Of a DNA stretch of 19,818 nt, positions 8,634 to 16,359 are shown one piece after another. Position numbers and translations under genes: made by a program. The notes under the pieces are model-generated. The model was given only the letters and a program-made list of their open reading frames with translations. It made no database searches and was not told the origin of the DNA. Each line of letters opens with the position of its first letter. The stretch's first letter is position 1. The stretch is from Coemansia sp. RSA 922 (taxonomy: Eukaryota; Kickxellomycota; Kickxellomycetes; Kickxellales; Kickxellaceae). The DNA lies in NCBI GenBank assembly GCA_027577415.1, contig JANBQS010000368.1, forward strand, positions 1 to 19,818, given 5' to 3'.

Positions 8634-10085
8634 CTATTGTCTGTCCTTAAACTGGTCAACGGTACTTGCTGTCGCCAGCGCAATATCAAAATCTTGTTTG
8701 CATAGAACTTTAGTGCCACGCTGAATAGCCGAGTAGCACGCGCAGCGCACCAACGCCTTTATCTCTGCGCCGCTCATCTCAGTCTCTGCCAAGTGTGAGA
8801 GCAATTCGCTGGCACTTTCAATCGATAGATTCTGCGTCGCCCGTGTTAGAATATCAAGACGACTAGAGTAGTCAGGTCTAGGGATATGGATCTTCTTATC
8901 CAGTCTACCCGGTCGGAGAATCGACGAGTCCATCAAATGCGGAGCGTTAGTCGCCGCCAATATCACTACGCTGGTGTCTTCCGGTATATTGTCCATTTCC
9001 AAGAACAACTGTGTAATCAGCTTTTTGCCAACCTCACCAGACTGCTCACGGCTGCCGAGTATTGCCTCGATCTCGTCAAGGAATACGATACTTGGACTAC
9101 GGGCTGCGTTTTCGAAAATAGCTGCCAGCGCTTTTTCTGACTCGCCTACTTCGCCTTTTATTAGGTCGGGAATCGCGACCGATATGAAATTGGCAGATAC
9201 TTCGGTCGCTGCAGCTCGAGCCAGCATCGTTTTGCCAGTACCGGGCGGTCCATAGAGCAATACACCTCGTGGAGGCTTTATCCCAAGCCTAGCAAACTCG
9301 TCGCGATACAAGAGTGGCCACACAATTACTTCCTTTAGTTCTTCGATGACGTGGTCAAGTCCACCAATATCCTTCCAGCACACGCTTGTCGTTTGAGGTT
9401 TGGGTATTGTCGGGCCATTGATTCCTGAAGTGTTGGAGCCGCGATTCAAATTGTGCCGAGGCTGTAACTGGTCAGCAATACTGGTAAACAGCTCAGCAAC
9501 AGTCTTTCCTGAAGCCAGATTGGCAGCATCTTCGACCATAGCGGGTGTAGCATTACTGCCGGCATACCAATGACATAGCTGCTGTCGCTCGTGTTTTCCG
9601 GGTGGCAATAAGCGAATATGGTCATCGCAGCTCAGCCGTAGCGACGCATGCACTCTTTGCGGATGCCGTGTTGTCATCGCTACTAGACATGAAGGTAAGC
9701 TTTTTACGCGCTCGACAAACTCCTCGACAACTCGTCCATACAGACCACAGAACAGCTCAATATCTACCAGCCAAACCAGCGACGGCCGGTCAACAGGTAC
9801 TCGAGCCAGAGTTTGTCGCAGTCCGTTGTGCTGACCGCCAGCTGCCATTACACGTCCCAAATGCACTTTGACAATGTTGCAGCCAAAGTGTTGCGCAATT
9901 TCTGTCAGCAACAACGACTTGCCAATGCCAGATCTCCCCGATATCATAACGCTGTGTATTTTGAGTGACTCGGGCAGCGATCCAGTCAGTTTGCCGCCAA
10001 ATATTTGCAAGGCGCGCCTCCCAGCATCGCCAAACCCCTCGACGAGATAGGAAAGTCTCTCGTCAGTATTGTCACTGTGTTTCAT
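8634..10085 (-). CDS. Tandem AAA+ ATPase, Cdc48/AFG2-like, with degenerate D1
   Basis: 483 residues with two AAA modules. D1 (about 20-205) has a Walker A GRSGIGKS (50-57), but its Walker B is degraded to LVDIE (106-110) and the second region of homology is not recognisable. D2 (about 237-475) is complete: WKDIGGL, Walker A GPPGTGKT (279-286), Walker B IVFLDE (333-338), sensor Asn380, and arginine fingers Arg391 and Arg394 in LRPGR. The D2 opening phrase and KPPRGVLLYGPPG resemble the Cdc48/AFG2 (SPATA5, SPATA5L1) group more than Pex1/Pex6, though Pex-type ATPases also carry degenerate D1 rings. The pore loop reads KGEVGESE, lacking the usual aromatic residue. There is no N-domain, so the protein is shorter than typical 700-800-residue members. 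TACTAAT overlaps the ATG on the minus strand, so an upstream exon is conceivable, but I see no coding sequence there. Exact orthology is unsettled. Confidence 0.78.
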   Translation of the reverse strand: MKHSDNTDERLSYLVEGFGDAGRRALQIFGGKLTGSLPESLKIHSVMISGRSGIGKSLLLTEIAQHFGCNIVKVHLGRVMAAGGQHNGLRQTLARVPVDRPSLVWLVDIELFCGLYGRVVEEFVERVKSLPSCLVAMTTRHPQRVHASLRLSCDDHIRLLPPGKHERQQLCHWYAGSNATPAMVEDAANLASGKTVAELFTSIADQLQPRHNLNRGSNTSGINGPTIPKPQTTSVCWKDIGGLDHVIEELKEVIVWPLLYRDEFARLGIKPPRGVLLYGPPGTGKTMLARAAATEVSANFISVAIPDLIKGEVGESEKALAAIFENAARSPSIVFLDEIEAILGSREQSGEVGKKLITQLFLEMDNIPEDTSVVILAATNAPHLMDSSILRPGRLDKKIHIPRPDYSSRLDILTRATQNLSIESASELLSHLAETEMSGAEIKALVRCACYSAIQRGTKVLCKQDFDIALATASTVDQFKDRQ

Positions 10086-10627
10086 TAGTAGCGTTAAGAA
10101 AGATCGAAAATTAATACGTGGAAAGTGTCGGAATCAGCCCAAAAACACCTAACGCATAGTCAGCTTGCCCCTTGCTTCAGTAGGTTAGGGGATAGGAATT
10201 TGGTACAGGCTTTTGGCCCCAAAAAAATCCCATGTGCCCTTCGTTAAGAGATGGAAACTCTGGTTGCAACTTCCAACGGACCCTGTTTGAAGAAAAAAAA
10301 TTGTGAAACCAAATATGCTTAAATGACAGGCGGTAAGCATTTTCCCAGGCCGTGGCTGATAAAATAATTTATATTAAACTATTCGTAAAGGTAAAGTGTC
10401 TATATGACCGACATCTCTATTGAAACATGTACATGCAGCCACATATAAATACCAACCAAGAAACGCTGACGCTAAGGCCTCTGGACCACACAACTATATT
10501 AAGGTAATAGTAACTAGTATCTTTGGCAGTTGGTTGCCGTCTCACGTGCTATTGAGCCTTGCTTACATGAGGTTTACATGTTTTCTCCCACCAATTAATA
10601 ACTTGTTAGCTATTGACTGAACTTTGG
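10086..10627. other. Intergenic region at the start of the AT-rich island
   Basis: 542 bp between the start of the AAA gene and the end of G1. I see no supported gene. The small plus-strand frame at 10420-10620 lacks an ATG start and family features. AT content rises sharply in this stretch, marking the left boundary of the island that carries the G1-G5 array. Confidence 0.5.
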
Positions 10628-11044
10628 TTAGTCCTTCATACAAAGGTAATATTTTAAGCTGATCGAGTCAGGGGTACCTGCTTGGTCCTTAGTGCCATAT
10701 TTGTAGAGAAACTTTGCAAGCCAGTAGTCATCAGACATATCCTCTTTACTCATTCCAAACGCAATAGCATCATTATTTAGTTTCCGCGTATTCAAGAATA
10801 TTACCACAAAGTCGTGTTTAACCGGAGTACTTTTCAAAAACTTACTACCAACATGTTTGCCTTCAACAATAACATATGAAGGCATATCATGAACAATTTT
10901 ACTCAGATTTACATGACATCTGAGTATACCTAGTGCCTGGTCATGGCTATGTGCCCTGATTGGAACCAACATCTTGTACAAAAATCTGTCGTTGCTTACA
11001 TCAAAGGTGTAAATTAACACGTTAACATGTGGATTCATTTTCAT
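10628..11044 (-). CDS. G1: unrecognised small protein, most diverged member of the array
   Basis: 138 residues, no intron, no signal peptide or membrane segment. I do not recognise the family. It shares a loose layout with G2-G5: an N-terminal strand (NVLIYTF, 8-14), a central strand FVVIF (79-83) at the place where the others have VIIF or VIIA, and a C-terminal SDDYWL (104-109) matching the D(D/N)xW signature of the others. It lacks the conserved Cys after the central strand and has a longer tail. The start at 11044 (ATG, with a second ATG at 11038) is preferred over the longer open frame to 11383, because that upstream stretch aligns with the promoters of G2-G5, including the TTTTTCAAAGGAT element. 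The whole locus is AT-rich, unlike the genes to its left. Confidence 0.65.
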   Translation of the reverse strand: MKMNPHVNVLIYTFDVSNDRFLYKMLVPIRAHSHDQALGILRCHVNLSKIVHDMPSYVIVEGKHVGSKFLKSTPVKHDFVVIFLNTRKLNNDAIAFGMSKEDMSDDYWLAKFLYKYGTKDQAGTPDSISLKYYLCMKD

Positions 11045-11352
11045 ACTGCTCGCAAGCGATGTCGATTTCAATAATTGCTTATTATTATAAGTATAAGAGG
11101 AATAGTTATTGTGTAGAAATAATGTAGAAGGATTATACTCTGAGGAGCAAGATGAGGTTGAAGGAGGGCTGCTCAATTCCTCCTCCCCTATGCCCATTTG
11201 CTTTGAGAGACTTGGCCAAAAGCACAATGCCAATAAGCAACTCACGTGCAACCTTTTTGAGTGTCCACAATGGACCTCTTTATAGTCTATCAAAGACATT
11301 GTTTTCTTTGTCCGCTCTTTTTCAAAGGATGACGTAATCAAACTGACGTCAT
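11045..11352 (-). promoter_or_regulatory. G1 promoter with shared element and CRE site
   Basis: Reading on the minus strand toward G1, a perfect CRE/ATF palindrome TGACGTCA (11344-11351), a second CRE-like TGACGTAA (11330-11337, plus orientation) and the array element TTTTTCAAAGGAT (11318-11330, plus orientation) are followed by a TATA-like GAGTATAAT (about 11132-11140) some 90 bp before the ATG. The stretch from 11288 to 11352 aligns closely with the G5 promoter (16973-17037), including the CRE spacing. Confidence 0.6.
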
Positions 11353-11967
11353 AGGTGATGCTCAATGGGAAAAGTGCCAGCAATTACCAGTAGTGCAAAA
11401 CCCTGCTCTACAAAGCAATGTCAACAAATCAATGTGCTGCAGATGTAAATTATGAGCAGAGAGGATGTTCGCTAAACATTTTGCAATGATAAAAGCAAGT
11501 AATAGATATCTTAGAAAGGCAGTGTTTATTACTTTGAACGCTTGAAGAAAACCCACGCTATATACCTTGAGCCTGGGGCCCTAAAAGAATAATCAGCCAT
11601 TATTGTGTGACCCAAACCCTGCGAACCAAGATAAGTAAAGCCACTCATCCGTAGCTAGGTTATCAAGGAGATTCAAGCGTAGGTGTGTTGGTGCGGCTAT
11701 AAAAGAGGTGGTGCTCTAGTTCTGTGTCTGCTGCTCTCTTCACTGAAAAATAAAAGCTCATATATTTATAGTATTTATATATTTTCTTCAATGTAAACAA
11801 AAGTATCTTGTTTGGAATAAAAGCGCTACAGTAGTTGTCATTAGGCAGGCCGGGTCAGAGGAGCAGCTGGCGTGGATAAGAGATGTGTAGCACATCAAGG
11901 GTATCAGCTTGGGTCAAGCCAATAGGCATTGAAACTTCAAAGGATAATATGCTGCTGTAACAAAACT
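11353..11967. other. Intergenic region between G1 and G2
   Basis: No gene is supported. The part from about 11808 to 11960 lies downstream of G2 and aligns with the downstream flanks of G3, G4 and G5 (CTTGTTTGGA, then GTAGTTGT and GGCAGG), so it is part of the repeating unit. A plus-strand TATA box TATAAAAG (11698-11705) has no open frame after it. Confidence 0.5.
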
Positions 11968-12342
11968 TCAATACTTTAGCCTTTCAATTGTACCTCTGTT
12001 ATTTCTAACCCAATTATCACAAGTTTCATCTCTAATAAGGCCAGCAAGGAAGTTTATCACAAATGCACCAATTTTACACTTTATTGCAATAATAACGTAG
12101 CTTTCTGGGTTGGCTGGTATTTCCTCCATACTAATGTTTTCAAAATGCGCGCCATCTACAAAATGGTGAAATGTATAACTTGTAAGTTCTTCATATTCTT
12201 TTTTGAATTGTATAATATCCGTGATAACATCAGCGTATCTCTCGGCCACTATTACAATATCACCAATTTTAGTAAGCTTAGGATGATCACCGACAGAATA
12301 TAGATAAACAGGTGCAACAGCTTTAATAGGTACTTCCTTCAT
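11968..12342 (-). CDS. G2: unrecognised small protein, array subtype II
   Basis: 124 residues, no intron, no signal peptide. It is related to G5: both start near an N-terminal strand (VPIKAVAPVYLYS in G2, VPVYMFIV in G5), then LTKIGDIVI (23-31; LTKVGDMTI in G5), a central YVIIAIKCKIGAF (82-94; FVIIAMTCKFSPF in G5), and a C-terminal CDNWVRNNRGTIERL (108-122; GDDWIIKNIETIRGL in G5). The same scaffold is seen in G3 and G4. No known family is recognised. The fold looks alpha/beta and globular, and a cytosolic protein is the simplest reading. The start at 12342 is the only ATG in the open frame and matches the G5 start in position within a conserved leader. The frame opens further upstream, but only through promoter sequence. 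Confidence 0.75.
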   Translation of the reverse strand: MKEVPIKAVAPVYLYSVGDHPKLTKIGDIVIVAERYADVITDIIQFKKEYEELTSYTFHHFVDGAHFENISMEEIPANPESYVIIAIKCKIGAFVINFLAGLIRDETCDNWVRNNRGTIERLKY

Positions 12343-12675
12343 TCTGAGAGCAAAACAAATAATAAGCACTTGAAGAGATGATGTAGATGGGGTTGTTGAT
12401 ATGGTATGGACAAAAGTAGGAGAATTTTTGGAGGAGCAGGGCGCGTCTCTTAAATAGGGCAACAGAATGTCAAGAGAGGAGAGGGAAGCTGCCCAATCCT
12501 TCCCCAACTTTCTCTCCTCCCACCCATTCGCTTTGCGAGACTTTTCCCTGCGTCTACTAAAAACTGAGAGCAAATCAAGTGCAAGAAACCTTCAAGTCCT
12601 GAATACACTGCTTTTCAATCCATTCCTGACTTGGCCTCCTTTGCCTTCCTTTGTCCGCTATTTTTCAAAGGATAC
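12343..12675 (-). promoter_or_regulatory. G2 promoter and leader
   Basis: Reading on the minus strand: the array element TTTTTCAAAGGAT (12661-12673, plus orientation), a TATA-like TATTTAAG (12449-12456) 107 bp before the ATG, and a leader ending in a conserved GTGCTTATTATTTG just before the start. The TATA region and leader align with those of G3, G4 and G5. There is no CRE palindrome here, unlike G1, G3 and G5. Confidence 0.6.
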
Positions 12676-12827
12676 TGCGGTTCCTTTTTGGCTAAGAATA
12701 GAATCACCACATCAAGCACTCATTCGCTGATCCATTAGTTAATTACAATTAACAAATGAGAGCTACTTGTTAAGCGTAGAGTGTTTGTCCAGAAGAACTG
12801 AGACACATTCACACTGTTGAATCATGT

Positions 12828-13224
12828 TTTGTTATCACACAATGGAGCAAACTATTTGTGTATTCTACGCCAAAGAAGTGCTCAGCTGCCAAGAAGCACG
12901 TTTTATGTAGTGTACTTTCTTCCTAGCTACGGCAATGTAGTTTGCATGTCTCGATATATTTATATAATCTACATGAATTACCCAAAAATTAAATAGGAAA
13001 AGCATAAATAGCTATTATAAAGCCACTTTAATGCATGTTGCAAACCTGTAACATTGTCCAAAATTAATTTATTGCTTGTCTGGGTAAATTAAAAATGAAA
13101 AACTTGTTTGGAAAGTACTATAGTTGTTGTTGTTGTTAGACAGGCAGGGTCAGGAAAGTAGTGATGTGGGTTGGAGAGGCAGGGTATAGAAAAGGTTTAC
13201 TGGTTTGGGTAAAGACAATGGATG
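12828..13224. repeat. 397-bp tract identical to 14551-14947
   Basis: Compared by eye base by base at offset +1723, no difference is seen between the flanking mismatches at 12827 and 13225. The tract is AT-rich non-coding DNA holding a GTT run (13123-13137) and the motif CTTGTTTGGA that recurs downstream of G2. It is the most conserved part of the duplication although it contains no open frame. Confidence 0.8.
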
Positions 13225-13303
13225 TACATGTGCTGCATGGAAGTGCCATTATCACAACAAAGTATTAGTTTTTGTTTTGTAGAAGAGAGAAAAATGATGG
13301 TGA

Positions 13304-13316
13304 TTTATTGTTTATT
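13304..13316 (-). terminator. Poly(A) signals downstream of G3
   Basis: Two AATAAA hexamers on the minus strand (13304-13309 and 13311-13316) lie about 200 nt past the G3 stop. They are kept at the matching place (15027-15032, 15034-15039) downstream of G4, supporting them as the transcript ends. Confidence 0.4.
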
Positions 13317-13514
13317 TTTTAATGAGCGCCCAACAGAAGCAGCACCATTACAATGAGTAATTATTACTATTACTATGACATCTAAAAATTAAGCAACAAA
13401 TCGTTAAATTAATAACTTGAGCAACTATTTATATATGTTGCATAATGCTTATTCTCTCGGTGGTCGGTTTAAACAACATGCAAGCAGAGAAACTCACATG
13501 CCACTTATTAGTGG

Positions 13515-13940
13515 TCAAAACCTTATCTTGCCAGAATCATTACAATTAAGCAACATGCACCTATTCATGTCATTGTAAAGCCAACCATCATCATCATCAC
13601 CAAGCTTAATTTTGTTGTTCTTGAGAAGATCCTTAAAAGAACTAAATTCACAACACATGAAAATTATAACACAATTATTTGCATCAAGTGAGAAAACATA
13701 GCTTTTATCAGAATTGAGTTTCCCAGAAACTTCCTGCTTACTTTTTACTTCATCTATAGCTCTATGGTAACTCACTGGATTACAACAGATACTGCACTCA
13801 GGTTCCACCTTTGGTGAGTGAGTTTTACAATAATTATCAGTTGCAGTATCAAAATGACCTACTAGGGTGAACATATTTTCCTCATCAGACTTGTCCTTAC
13901 CCTTACGAAATTTGTAGGCAGTCACGACACATTTACTCAT
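13515..13940 (-). CDS. G3: unrecognised small protein, array subtype III
   Basis: 141 residues, no intron, no signal peptide. It is about 70 percent identical to G4 (98 of 141 residues by eye). Shared blocks are an N-terminal strand KCVVTAYKF (3-11), GHFDTATDNYCKTH (28-41), YVFSLDA (81-87), NCVIIFMCCEFS (89-100), a Gly-Asp loop DDGWL (117-121) and the tail LLNCNDSGKI (130-139). The central VIIFMCCEF matches VIIAxxCK of G2 and G5, tying the two subtypes together. Cys38, His41, Cys49 and Cys52 (with Cys53) form a C-x2-H-x7-C-x2-C arrangement that could bind zinc. The family is not recognised. The start at 13940 is shared with G4 and sits just after a conserved leader. An in-frame ATG about 200 bp further upstream lies in promoter sequence. 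Confidence 0.78.
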   Translation of the reverse strand: MSKCVVTAYKFRKGKDKSDEENMFTLVGHFDTATDNYCKTHSPKVEPECSICCNPVSYHRAIDEVKSKQEVSGKLNSDKSYVFSLDANNCVIIFMCCEFSSFKDLLKNNKIKLGDDDDGWLYNDMNRCMLLNCNDSGKIRF

Positions 13941-14400
13941 GTTCAGGCAGTAAGGGTAAGAATAAATAATAAGCACTTGGTGAGAAGATAGAGGTGGGTT
14001 GTTGGTATTGTGTGGAATAAAAGTAGGAGAATTTGTGGAAGAGCAAGGCGCGTCTCTTAAATAGTACAGCAGAATGACAAGCGAGGAGAGGGAGGCTGCC
14101 CAATCCTTCCCCAATTTTCTCTCCTCCCACCCACTCTGCCACATAGCACTAATGCGTGACGTCACATGTCACTCACGTATGATGCAACATAGTGCTCATG
14201 TATGATGTAATAGTAATAAATGAGTAAGAGGAAGGTATCTCTTCAGCCAACTCGCCATGTGAGGGTGTATAACACAAAGGGAAAAGCTATCTAATGCAAG
14301 TGGGCAATTGCCAACTGCTTGAGCTCCACTACTTTTCAAAGGACTCTGCTGCTCTTTTGCTCTCCTTTGCCTTCCTTTGCCCCCCATTTTTTAAAGGATG
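13941..14400 (-). promoter_or_regulatory. G3 promoter with CRE palindrome
   Basis: A TATA-like TATTTAAG (14056-14063) lies 116 bp before the ATG, and a perfect CRE TGACGTCA is at 14157-14164. Two degenerate copies of the array element are at 14332-14344 (CTTTTCAAAGGAC) and 14386-14399 (TTTTTTAAAGGAT). The leader next to the ATG resembles G4, whereas 14040-14135 resembles the G2 promoter (12425-12530) more closely, so the region looks mosaic. Confidence 0.55.
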
Positions 14401-15782
14401 CTAAGGTCCTTTGGCCAAGAACAGAATCACCACATTAAGCACTCATTCGCTGATCCATTAGTTAATTACAATTAACAAATGAGGGCTACTTGTTAAGCTT
14501 AGAGTGTGTGCCCAGAAGAAGTGAGACACATTCACACTGTTGAATCATGCTTTGTTATCACACAATGGAGCAAACTATTTGTGTATTCTACGCCAAAGAA
14601 GTGCTCAGCTGCCAAGAAGCACGTTTTATGTAGTGTACTTTCTTCCTAGCTACGGCAATGTAGTTTGCATGTCTCGATATATTTATATAATCTACATGAA
14701 TTACCCAAAAATTAAATAGGAAAAGCATAAATAGCTATTATAAAGCCACTTTAATGCATGTTGCAAACCTGTAACATTGTCCAAAATTAATTTATTGCTT
14801 GTCTGGGTAAATTAAAAATGAAAAACTTGTTTGGAAAGTACTATAGTTGTTGTTGTTGTTAGACAGGCAGGGTCAGGAAAGTAGTGATGTGGGTTGGAGA
14901 GGCAGGGTATAGAAAAGGTTTACTGGTTTGGGTAAAGACAATGGATGCACATGTGCCGCATGGAAATACCATGATCACAACAAAGTATTAGTGTTAGTAT
15001 CGTGGAAAATAGTAAAATGATGGTAATTTATTGTTTATTTTTTAATGAGTGCCCAACAAAAGCAGCACCATTACAATGAGTAATTATTACTATTACTATG
15101 ACATCTAAAAATTAAGCAACAAATCGACAAATCAATAACTTGAGCAACTATTCATAAATGTCGCATAATGTTTATTATCTCGGTGGTTGGTTTAAACAAC
15201 ATGCAAGCAGAGAAACTCACATGCCACTTACTAGTGGTTAGATCCCTATCTTGCCAGAATCATTACAATTAAGCAACTTGCGCCTATTCGTCCCGTTGTT
15301 AAGCCAGCCATCACCATCATCACCAAGCTTAATTTGGTAGCTCTCAAGAAGATGCTTAAAATAACTAAATTCACAACACATGAAAATTATAACACAATTT
15401 TTTGCATCAAGTGAGAAAACATAGCCAGTATCCGCTCTGAGCTTCCCAGAAAACTCCGGCTTATTTTTTATTCCATCTATAGCTTCAAGGTAACCCTCTC
15501 GAGTACAACAGGTAGGGCATTTAGGTTCCACCTTTGGTGAGTGAGTTTTACAATAATTATCAGTTGCAGTATCAAAATGACCTAATCGGGTGAACATATT
15601 TTCCTTACCAGGCTCATACATACTCTTACGAAACTTGTAGGCAGTCACGACACATTTACCCATGTTTAGGCAGTAAGGGTAAAATAAATAACAAGCACTT
15701 GGTGAGAAGATAGAGGTGGGTGGTTGATATTCTGTGAAAAATAGGAGGATTTGTGTAGGTGCGGGAGGAGCCTCTTAAATAG
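14383..15782. repeat. Tandem duplication, copy B (contains G4)
   Basis: Second copy of the unit described for 12653-14064. It runs from the distal G3 promoter through G4 to the G4 TATA box. G4 start and stop lie exactly 1723 bp from those of G3. Confidence 0.85.
15238..15663 (-). CDS. G4: unrecognised small protein, array subtype III, paralogue of G3
   Basis: 141 residues, the same length as G3, with which it aligns without gaps. Invariant blocks are those listed for G3. The differences fall in clusters at residues 14-20, 48-60, 65-82, 108-113 and 121-131. I count 43 codons with amino-acid changes against 6 with silent changes only. The possible zinc-binding set Cys38, His41, Cys49, Cys52 and Cys53 is kept although residues among them differ. 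It uses TAA as stop where G3 uses TGA. The start at 15663 follows a leader conserved with G3. No known family, no signal peptide, no membrane segment. A soluble intracellular protein is the plainest reading. Confidence 0.78.
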   Translation of the reverse strand: MGKCVVTAYKFRKSMYEPGKENMFTRLGHFDTATDNYCKTHSPKVEPKCPTCCTREGYLEAIDGIKNKPEFSGKLRADTGYVFSLDAKNCVIIFMCCEFSYFKHLLESYQIKLGDDGDGWLNNGTNRRKLLNCNDSGKIGI

Positions 15783-15920
15783 GACAACAAAACGCTAAAA
15801 AAAGAGGAATGTCTAGTTTTTCTCCCAGTTGTCGTCGCCAACCCATTTTCTTTGAATGCCAGAAGTGTTGTCTTTTAGTGTTTGGACATGATCAATATCC
15901 GCTTTTTTTCAAAGGATGAC
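15664..15920 (-). promoter_or_regulatory. G4 promoter
   Basis: A TATA-like TATTTAAG (15774-15781) lies 111 bp before the ATG, and the array element TTTTTCAAAGGATGAC is at 15905-15920 (plus orientation), about 245 bp before it. There is no full CRE palindrome. A related TGATGTCA lies further out near 15967. Confidence 0.55.
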
Positions 15921-16359
15921 TTATCACGCTGCTATATCCGAAATCCGACTATTGTATATCTGCTTATGATGTCATACTATGATGCTCCGTTTGTAAAGCC
16001 CAAGGTGCTGAAAAGAGATTTGTGGTACATAGGTAATTTTTCAGGTGAAACTGCAGCGACTATTTGCTGCTTCTATGTTGGGTAAGGATAAAACTAGAGG
16101 CGGTACTCAGGCTTGGTCTCTGATATTCTCCACGCTGAATATGGAAGGGCAAAAAGCTATAGTAATTTTATTATATCTTTATTTGCAAATAATATATTGG
16201 CTGTCTAGGAAAAATCTATAGAAGTTGACATTATACGGATGCGGCCTAGAGAGTAGCATATGTGGATTTGGGATGCGTAGTATAAGAAAGGAGTCCCAGC
16301 TTGGGCTGAGCCAGAGGATGCAGGTGTGCCAAGGGAAATGCTATTGTCATTACTTAACT
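15921..16359. other. Intergenic region between G4 and G5
   Basis: No supported gene. A small plus-strand frame (ATG at 15888, ending at 16085) begins inside the G4 promoter element and is not convincing. The stretch 16198-16355 aligns weakly with the flanks downstream of G2, G3 and G4 (for example CAGCTTGGG, GGATGCA and TGCTATTGTCA), showing that the repeating unit includes the 3' flank. Minus-strand AATAAA hexamers occur at 16167-16172 and 16178-16183, suited to end the G5 transcript. Confidence 0.5.

Larger units (their letters stand above)
12653..14064. repeat. Tandem duplication, copy A (contains G3)
   Basis: This segment aligns with copy B (about 14383-15782) at a constant offset of 1723 bp from about 12721 through the G3/G4 start codons, with small indels only near the outer edges. 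It contains the distal promoter of the preceding gene (G2), the intergenic spacer, G3 and its proximal promoter. Divergence is uneven: a central part is identical while the coding part differs at about 13 percent of bases by my count. Confidence 0.85.

Noticed and set aside
11045..11383. Longer reading frame for G1 up to 11383
   Set aside because: The frame crosses the shared TTTTTCAAAGGAT element and the TATA-like box, which are promoter parts in the other array genes.
12343..12573. In-frame upstream extension of G2 (and of G3, about 13941-14165) with similar translated sequence containing a YLRDAPCSS-like phrase
   Set aside because: The similar region in G4 and G5 is in a different frame relative to the gene because of 1-nt indels (for example between the TATA box and the ATG when G2 and G5 are aligned). 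The phrase overlaps the TATA box, and G2 has no ATG in that extension. It is conserved promoter and leader DNA, not protein.
15888..16085. Small plus-strand frame opposite the G4 upstream region
   Set aside because: Its first codons are the shared promoter element and there is no matching frame in the other array units.
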